64,000 nt of DNA, taken from NCBI GenBank assembly GCA_928722015.1, contig CAKMWI010000008.1, positions 62,001 through 126,000 of the forward strand, written 5' to 3'. Both the position numbers and the translations under genes were made by a program. The stretch comes from Candidatus Gastranaerophilales bacterium. GTDB lineage: Bacteria; Cyanobacteriota; Vampirovibrionia; Gastranaerophilales; Gastranaerophilaceae. The notes beneath the pieces were generated by a model. The model was given only the letters and a program-made list of their open reading frames with translations, was not told the DNA's origin and did not search any database. Every line of letters starts with the position of its first letter. The first letter of the stretch is position 1. Below, piece by piece: positions 59,901-64,000 of this stretch.

Positions 59901-61143
59901 TTATAATACTCCTGGAAATTATGAAAACCGTTTAAATGCTTATAAAATGGTTGAAAATAAATTTATGGAGCATATAGATCCAAATACAATTAATAGTTAT
60001 GATTTTTCTGCAATTTCACCTAAGGCTGTTGCAATGGGTTATGCGTTAAGAAAAGCTTTTATTGATGTATTGAATGATTATAAAAAAGACGAAAATAAAC
60101 ATATTTCAGATGCAGAATTTCATGATGCTTTTGTTGCATTAAGTCAGGCTGTTTCTGATTTAAGCCAAGGAAAATTTTTAGGCCGACGTTTTGATCCTGA
60201 TGCATTTGGCATTAAACCATTTGATATTTCTATTGAAATGGTGTTAAAACAGGCAAAAGAAAAATATAATTTCCATTTACCGGCAACAGCAGGTAATAAA
60301 TTCGAAGATGATGTGTTCGAGAAAGCTGTAGACCCAGCAATATCAAAGCTCTTAGGTATGATGAAATATCTTGTTGCATTACCTGGCATGCCTACATTAT
60401 TTGATGGTGATGATTTGGGTGCTACAGGCTATGATACAAAAACTAAAAATATGTATTTGCAAGGTCGTCAAAGGGTTCACGATGAGTGGGCAGAAGTTGG
60501 CGGAGAAAAGTATAAATCCTTTATTGCAAAACATAAAAAAGAGTTTGATGAAGTTATGGCTTTGCGTAAAAATCCAAAATGCAATGCTTTAAATAATGGT
60601 GCTCCTTATACTTTGCCTCTTCAAGATGCAACTGATGCTTATAATCCTAATAATAAATTTAAAGTTCCAGTAATCTTGAGACAAAGTACAGATGGAAGAA
60701 TGGCAATTTCTATATTTAATCCGTCAGGATTGCACCATGATCATGAACGTTATTATTCTCAGCAAAAATTGACTATGGATTCTATTAAGTTTAACTTTGA
60801 AACTCATACTGATGAAAACGGAAAAGAATATAACATCTTTTTGGACGGAAAGGATGGTGTAGGTATTCCAGGTTTGAAAAATAATACAGTATTTGTTAAT
60901 GCAAAAGATCCAAATGACTTATATTATGTTAATGAACATGACGGTAAATATTTCCTAAAACGAGGAACTGATAACGGTAAAATTACAGTGGATGATGCAA
61001 CTTTAGTTCTATATCATGTACCTGAAAATGCTCAATTGTCATTTACCGGTTCATTTAAATTTGTACCGTCTGGACGTTATGCTGCAGGTGCTTATAACGT
61101 ACCTCAATCAGAGTATGGTAAAAATTTAGCTATAGTTCATTAA
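56935..61143 (+). CDS. Giant GH13-like protein with very large barrel insertion
   Basis: 1402 residues from the GTG at 56935 (AAGGAG 8 bp upstream; the ATG at 56881 would run through the Shine-Dalgarno). N-terminal region with an F20-x-G22 motif and a beta-rich domain (30-230). GH13 motifs: FVSDGAFVNEG (270-280, strand 3), DIAKLNY (471-477), R816-I-D818 nucleophile in GLDWRIDAT, acid/base E866 in AEVTD, GNHD with D969, and LPGMPTLFDGDDLGATG near 1148. Between DIAKLNY and GLDWRIDA lie about 335 residues, where typical GH13 proteins have about 30. C-terminal beta domain 1240-1402. No signal peptide. Catalytic triad intact, so a glucan-active enzyme is likely; substrate unknown. Confidence 0.85.
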   Translation: MKVNFDSKTNNVQKQKNIAFEGFKAVKSEDGFKEYQFAYPYDENKDDCYLEIYKLDKDRYNNYFTDGKAINRFTKSSWYKLKPGVNSIDVARTFGIEDNAPFAYHFILVDKNSGHKRARIDAGDSINECNRNFEQEEKERAIFNLVIPTKSDLSKGGSMKLVIIDSQKVGTVYNDQNVIVRDEKLAQRGRNGIKTITNKFGGTLAGLELAVDKGEYDGYGRIISLPIFTDDDFTAHAYWNKNCFQMASTLGNINNYASLQRKMFAHGLNFVSDGAFVNEGLEGVHFKHILKWGTDSPYINWFRASGAKDNPLSMGVFVKNKKYISHKIVNSPYVYKQNGIGIVSVKRKSANDPTYDPKKPTYIQFFDSRLVTEAEKNDTTSLIGTYSKMSTPNVYDLHTHNDSVFPYAFEIDPKTYNDNIKRLNEYNTSNFKDEIVRLDGPKAARILSKFKTFEVEGKFESGFETWDANPDIAKLNYVFSNTDTKNLKNIETPAERKQEMLKIIRANSQVQDYAVESGKYWTQKTDDILRVSIAQNLKRIDANNPAQVYSQILAKANGKIFPTSLSAELTKNEVENVLLGFYKNKRILSNEDKKSQILEGLMNTPLDSFEFGDNIVSVLASPLVSKRATVPSEIGVSRYDIYKAGNKHLLREYKETYELMDSLYTKEMSDFAVKVLDVVNASLPASNKLFDGNQVTEFGKYVIPLVTPEIAKYAVVKSLAPNITVAIDKNSGEISYDYKTLKQLTLQGIGINNPASPEDEAKMLISRIRSGMKNLDTSMSSEIIDSILKTIKDTNVYSFKLADLIIDKTQAGLDWRIDATKDIADVEALRNGNTNFDYTWQSVINFWKKFNKGVISKNPNAYTVAEVTDEKTLHDKGLGYHSKKFPKYSDIVTKFQRETGMTSTANYSYFFTDVAKLFTRAFEDGSYWEDSNYLQKLLFEKMVGGNDPYLKSGSLDSILYSYTFIGNHDKPRALHCAALDLGMFYCDLNYNTPGNYENRLNAYKMVENKFMEHIDPNTINSYDFSAISPKAVAMGYALRKAFIDVLNDYKKDENKHISDAEFHDAFVALSQAVSDLSQGKFLGRRFDPDAFGIKPFDISIEMVLKQAKEKYNFHLPATAGNKFEDDVFEKAVDPAISKLLGMMKYLVALPGMPTLFDGDDLGATGYDTKTKNMYLQGRQRVHDEWAEVGGEKYKSFIAKHKKEFDEVMALRKNPKCNALNNGAPYTLPLQDATDAYNPNNKFKVPVILRQSTDGRMAISIFNPSGLHHDHERYYSQQKLTMDSIKFNFETHTDENGKEYNIFLDGKDGVGIPGLKNNTVFVNAKDPNDLYYVNEHDGKYFLKRGTDNGKITVDDATLVLYHVPENAQLSFTGSFKFVPSGRYAAGAYNVPQSEYGKNLAIVH

Positions 61144-61248
61144 GTTTTGTAATATTAGGTTCTTATAGTTGGCAATATAATTTTTTATTTGATTTTAGTT
61201 ATATATGTAGGTAGGAAAATCTAATATTGAAAGGATAGGTATACGTGT

Positions 61249-62328
61249 ATGGGTATAGAGTCTATAGGACCAATTAGAGTTCAGGCTGCAGTGCAGGGGC
61301 TTAATCCTCGTAAATATTCATCAAATGCTTCTGATATAAACAATATTACAGATACAGTTAATTTTTCAGGAACAGAAAATGAATCTGAGCAGTTAGTTAA
61401 TAATGAAAAGAAAAGTCCGGTAAAAAATAAAGGTTTACTTTTTGCGATTGGTACTGCTGTTGTTGCTGTAGGAATTTGGTTCCTAACTCGTGGTAAGGGT
61501 GGTAAATCTGTATCTAAGGCTACAAGCGATGTTGCTTCTTCAGTAACTGAAGGTTCAGGTAAAGCTGGCGAAAAAGCTTCTGAAGCTGTATCGGAAACGG
61601 TCAAAGAAACTGTTTCAAAACCAAATAGCGTTAATTCCTCAAGTAGGTCAAGAAATAAAAATTCTAAACCTGCGACAAAAGCAGAGCCGGAAACTTCATC
61701 ATCATCTTCTGAGGTATCAGCAACGCCTAAAAATAAAACAGAGGAACCTGCACCTGTAAAGAAAGATACTCAACCTGTAGAAAAACCTGTATCTTCAAAT
61801 AATAGTGCTGTAGCACCAAATAATAAACCTAATGAAGAAACATTAAAACCTAAAAATGATACAAATGAATTAAAGCCGGAAACTAAGGAAACTACTGAAG
61901 TAGTTGAAACAGGAAAGAAAAAAAATAAAAGAAATAAGGCTTCAACTAATGTGCCTGTTAAAGCAGAGAATCCTTTGCCGGCAGTTGTTGTTGCTACTGC
62001 AGCAGATGATATTGCAAAGTCCGGAGGTAAGCTGGTAGAGGATATACAACCTTCTGTATCAAAGGCAAAGGCTTCAGCTCCTGGCTCTAAACCTGCTGAG
62101 GATATTCTAAATCCTTCTATGGAGGAATCTATAACAAAAGGAAAATATGGTCAGGATATAAATGATCCATTAGATCCTAGAAATGCAGATGATATTTCTA
62201 GTCCTTACTATAAACAAAAGGGGGTATATGGTCAAGATCCATACGATCCGCTAAATCCGTTGAATAATGATGACCCACTCAGTCCTTATTATGGAACTAA
62301 CGACCCTTTTAATACTTTTGGATTTTAA
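61249..62328 (+). CDS. Membrane-anchored low-complexity protein with C-terminal YGQD repeats
   Basis: 359 residues. Short N-terminal region with NFSG (F39-x-G41), one membrane helix (62-80), then a long Lys/Glu/Pro/Thr/Ser-rich disordered stretch (90-290). The C-terminus has two repeats: YGQD-x2-DPL-x-P-x-N-x-DD-x2-SPYY at about 299-321 and 326-348, ending NTFGF. No family recognised. A surface stalk with a repeated acidic/aromatic tip is a possible reading. RBS AAAGGA well placed upstream of ATG. Confidence 0.68.
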   Translation: MGIESIGPIRVQAAVQGLNPRKYSSNASDINNITDTVNFSGTENESEQLVNNEKKSPVKNKGLLFAIGTAVVAVGIWFLTRGKGGKSVSKATSDVASSVTEGSGKAGEKASEAVSETVKETVSKPNSVNSSSRSRNKNSKPATKAEPETSSSSSEVSATPKNKTEEPAPVKKDTQPVEKPVSSNNSAVAPNNKPNEETLKPKNDTNELKPETKETTEVVETGKKKNKRNKASTNVPVKAENPLPAVVVATAADDIAKSGGKLVEDIQPSVSKAKASAPGSKPAEDILNPSMEESITKGKYGQDINDPLDPRNADDISSPYYKQKGVYGQDPYDPLNPLNNDDPLSPYYGTNDPFNTFGF

Positions 62329-62341
62329 ATAGTATTGCATT

Positions 62342-62374
62342 AAAAAAGCCCTGATTTTTATCAGGGCTTTTTTT
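62342..62374. terminator. Bidirectional terminator
   Basis: AAAAAAGCCCTGA / TCAGGGCTTTTTT (13 bp) with loop TTTTTA, between the repeat protein and convergent ychF. Confidence 0.92.
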
Positions 62375-62385
62375 ATAATATTATG

Positions 62386-63483
62386 CTAAACTGCAAATCT
62401 GAAATGAACAAGATCTCCGTCTTGGATTATATAATCTTTTCCTTCCAGTCTTGTTACTCCTTTTTCTTTGCAGGCATTATAAGACCCGAGTTCAACAAAA
62501 TCTTTATAAGGTGTGATTTCAGCTCTTATAAATCCTTTTTCGAAGTCTGTATGTATGACTCCGGCTGCTTGAGGAGCTTTAGTTCCGGCAGGAATAGTCC
62601 AAGCTCGTACTTCTTTTTCACCTGCAGTAATAAAAGTGCGTAATTTTAACAGGTTATAAACAGACTTAATCATTCTGTTTATTCCACTGTCTTCAATCCC
62701 CAATTCCTTTAAGTATTCTTCAGCTTCTTCCTGTCCTAAATCAGCTAATTCTTCTTCTATTTTTGCTGTGATAATTACCATTTCAGCGCCATGAGTTTTT
62801 GCGTATTCTTCAACTTTTTTAGTATAGTCATTGCCATTTTTAAGATCAAATTCAGAAACATTTGCGCAGTATATAACCGGTTTGGTTGATAAAAGATTTA
62901 ACATTTTTACAACAGGAATTTCATCTTCATCAAAGTGTTTTGTTATATCTATAAATGTGCAATCTGACAGTAAATCTGTAAGTTTTTTTAATACTTTGTC
63001 TTCTAATACTGCATCTTTGTCTCCGGATTTTACAACTTTAGCAATTCTTGCTTGTCGTCTTTCTACAGATGCCATATCCGCAAGTGCAAGTTCTGTATTT
63101 ATTGTTTCAATATCGCTTATTGGATCTACTTTTCCTGCAACATGGATTGTATTTTCATCATCAAAGCATCTTACAACTTGAATAATTGCATCTACCTCTC
63201 TTATATTTTGTAAAAATTGATTACCTAGACCTTCTCCTTTACTGGCACCTTTAACCAATCCGGCAATGTCAACAAATTCAATTGCTGTTGGAATTATTGT
63301 TTCTGTCTTACACAATTTTGCAAGAATTGGCAGTCTTTCGTCAGGAACATCTACAACACCTATATTGGGTTCAATTGTACAAAATGGATAATTCGCGCTT
63401 TGTGCATTTCTTGCGTTTGTTAATGCATTAAATAATGTGGATTTTCCGACATTTGGAAGTCCAACTATACCTGTTTTTAACAT
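62386..63483 (-). CDS. ychF: YchF/OLA1 family ribosome-binding ATPase
   Basis: 365 residues. G1 GLPNVGKSTLFNAL (8-21), DIAGLVKGASKGEGLGNQFL, the YchF-type ANVSE in place of NKxD, a coiled-coil insert (about 130-200), and a C-terminal TGS domain (from about 280). YchF prefers ATP and binds ribosomes. Start 3 codons upstream of GIVGLPN, typical. Confidence 0.95.
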   Translation of the reverse strand: MLKTGIVGLPNVGKSTLFNALTNARNAQSANYPFCTIEPNIGVVDVPDERLPILAKLCKTETIIPTAIEFVDIAGLVKGASKGEGLGNQFLQNIREVDAIIQVVRCFDDENTIHVAGKVDPISDIETINTELALADMASVERRQARIAKVVKSGDKDAVLEDKVLKKLTDLLSDCTFIDITKHFDEDEIPVVKMLNLLSTKPVIYCANVSEFDLKNGNDYTKKVEEYAKTHGAEMVIITAKIEEELADLGQEEAEEYLKELGIEDSGINRMIKSVYNLLKLRTFITAGEKEVRAWTIPAGTKAPQAAGVIHTDFEKGFIRAEITPYKDFVELGSYNACKEKGVTRLEGKDYIIQDGDLVHFRFAV

Positions 63484-63627
63484 GTATTTTTCCCTTTATT
63501 TAGCTATGTCAATATTTTAATTTTACCCCAAAACAATACCAATATATAGTCATTTCTATTTATATGAAGTTATATTAATCATTTAATAAAATGAACTTTT
63601 TAGGTTAAATTTCGTTTGTTGTAGTGG

Positions 63628-63822
63628 ATGACTAATGACGGATCTGATATTATGAAAAAGGATTATGGAATTGTTTCTATTAGTGAATATTTAAAACTAG
63701 TAAAGGATGTCAAGTGTTTGTCTATATCTGATTCTGAAGTTAACATGAAGCTCGGAAGATATCTGTTGAATTTACGACGCTATGAGACAAATGCAAAAAT
63801 TTTAGAATCATTAATTTTATAA
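63628..63822 (+). CDS. Small hypothetical protein
   Basis: 64 residues, soluble, probably helical (SISEYLKLVKDVKCLSISDSE). A second ATG at 63652 (56 residues) has GGAT upstream and may be the true start. No family recognised, no clear promoter. A weak A-rich/T-rich hairpin (63836-63858) follows. Confidence 0.5.
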   Translation: MTNDGSDIMKKDYGIVSISEYLKLVKDVKCLSISDSEVNMKLGRYLLNLRRYETNAKILESLIL

Positions 63823-63860
63823 TTTGATATCCTCTAAAAGCTTTATTATTTGCTTTTTTC

Positions 63861-63889
63861 TTGACAATACTACTGAAAAATTGTAAATA
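63861..63889 (+). promoter_or_regulatory. Sigma-70-type promoter of the gene at 63984
   Basis: TTGACA (63861-63866), a 17-bp spacer, and TAAATA (63884-63889). The leader would be about 88 nt. Confidence 0.65.
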
Positions 63890-63983
63890 TATATTAATTT
63901 TAAAAGATTAATATAGGCAATTTTTTTATTCAAAATTACTTTATATATATGTAAGGGAAATTAAGAGAATAAGGGAAAAGATT

Positions 63984-64000
63984 ATGAGAAATTATGATGA
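63984..64000 (+). CDS. Start of a gene cut by the window edge
   Basis: An ATG with AAGGGAAAAG 3 bp upstream, reading MRNYD before the window ends. It is too short to identify; the promoter, leader and ribosome binding site argue that it is real. Confidence 0.55.

Noticed and set aside
1..64000. CRISPR array, prophage, insertion sequences or toxin-antitoxin modules
   Set aside because: No regularly spaced repeats, integrase, transposase, terminal inverted repeats or recognisable phage structural genes were seen on either strand.

Overview
The window is AT-rich (roughly 30% GC) chromosomal DNA with densely packed genes and no phage, insertion sequence or CRISPR array. The best fit is a non-photosynthetic relative of the cyanobacteria, class Vampirovibrionia/Melainabacteria, most likely gut-type Gastranaerophilales. 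Three things support this. The first gene is a near-canonical RpaB/Ycf27 response regulator. The envelope is Gram-negative (LpxK, Skp/OmpH, MCE proteins, a TpsB-type porin). Metabolism is fermentative and anaerobic, with a trimeric [FeFe] hydrogenase, and there is a flagellar-type basal body/export cluster. The assignment is an inference from gene content; no rRNA is present to confirm it.

Layout. 1-5.3 kb: rpaB, tRNA-His, a degenerate tRNA-like locus with its own terminator, then a minus-strand phosphate-uptake operon (DUF47 regulator, PitA) that continues into a class A beta-lactamase and a GNAT acetyltransferase. 5.4-13.6 kb: a solitary adenine methyltransferase, a GT39-type glycosyltransferase, small secreted and cytosolic hypotheticals, an HEXXH protein, PadR overlapping a DUF512 radical-SAM protein, and a tandem pair of small membrane proteins. 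13.6-19.7 kb (minus): fliE-fliF-fliG-like-fliH-flhA followed by yidD. 20-24.5 kb: acyltransferase, secreted trehalose-synthase-like GH13, dCMP deaminase and a degenerate stand-alone PurH domain. 24.7-28.2 kb: five unrecognised proteins rich in helix and coiled coil, including a candidate axial-type export substrate. 28.4-36.4 kb (plus): MCE protein, lpxK, nth, an unknown, and hydCBA. 36.5-45 kb: skp, a TpsB-like porin, bioD-bioA, a second MCE-like protein, folP and two unknowns. 45-50.1 kb (minus): yhcC, a 57-residue zinc ribbon, obg, a 53-residue ORF, and two unknown large proteins. 50.2-63.8 kb: uvrA, two related periplasmic proteins, a DUF475/TerC membrane protein, ahcY, a 1402-residue GH13-like protein with a very large insertion in its barrel, a repeat-bearing membrane protein, ychF and the start of another gene.

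The most interesting regulatory signal is a 10-bp-period direct repeat matching the cyanobacterial HLR1 element, the RpaB binding site. It occurs upstream of rpaB itself, between the phosphate operon and the methyltransferase, and as a perfect match upstream of a glycine-rich protein at 49.3 kb. This suggests a small RpaB regulon kept in a lineage with no photosynthesis genes in view. Other notable items are the PurH-like pseudoenzyme, the split-barrel GH13 giant, a three-member family of Cys-pair membrane proteins, and a FliG-like protein lacking the usual EHPQ motif.
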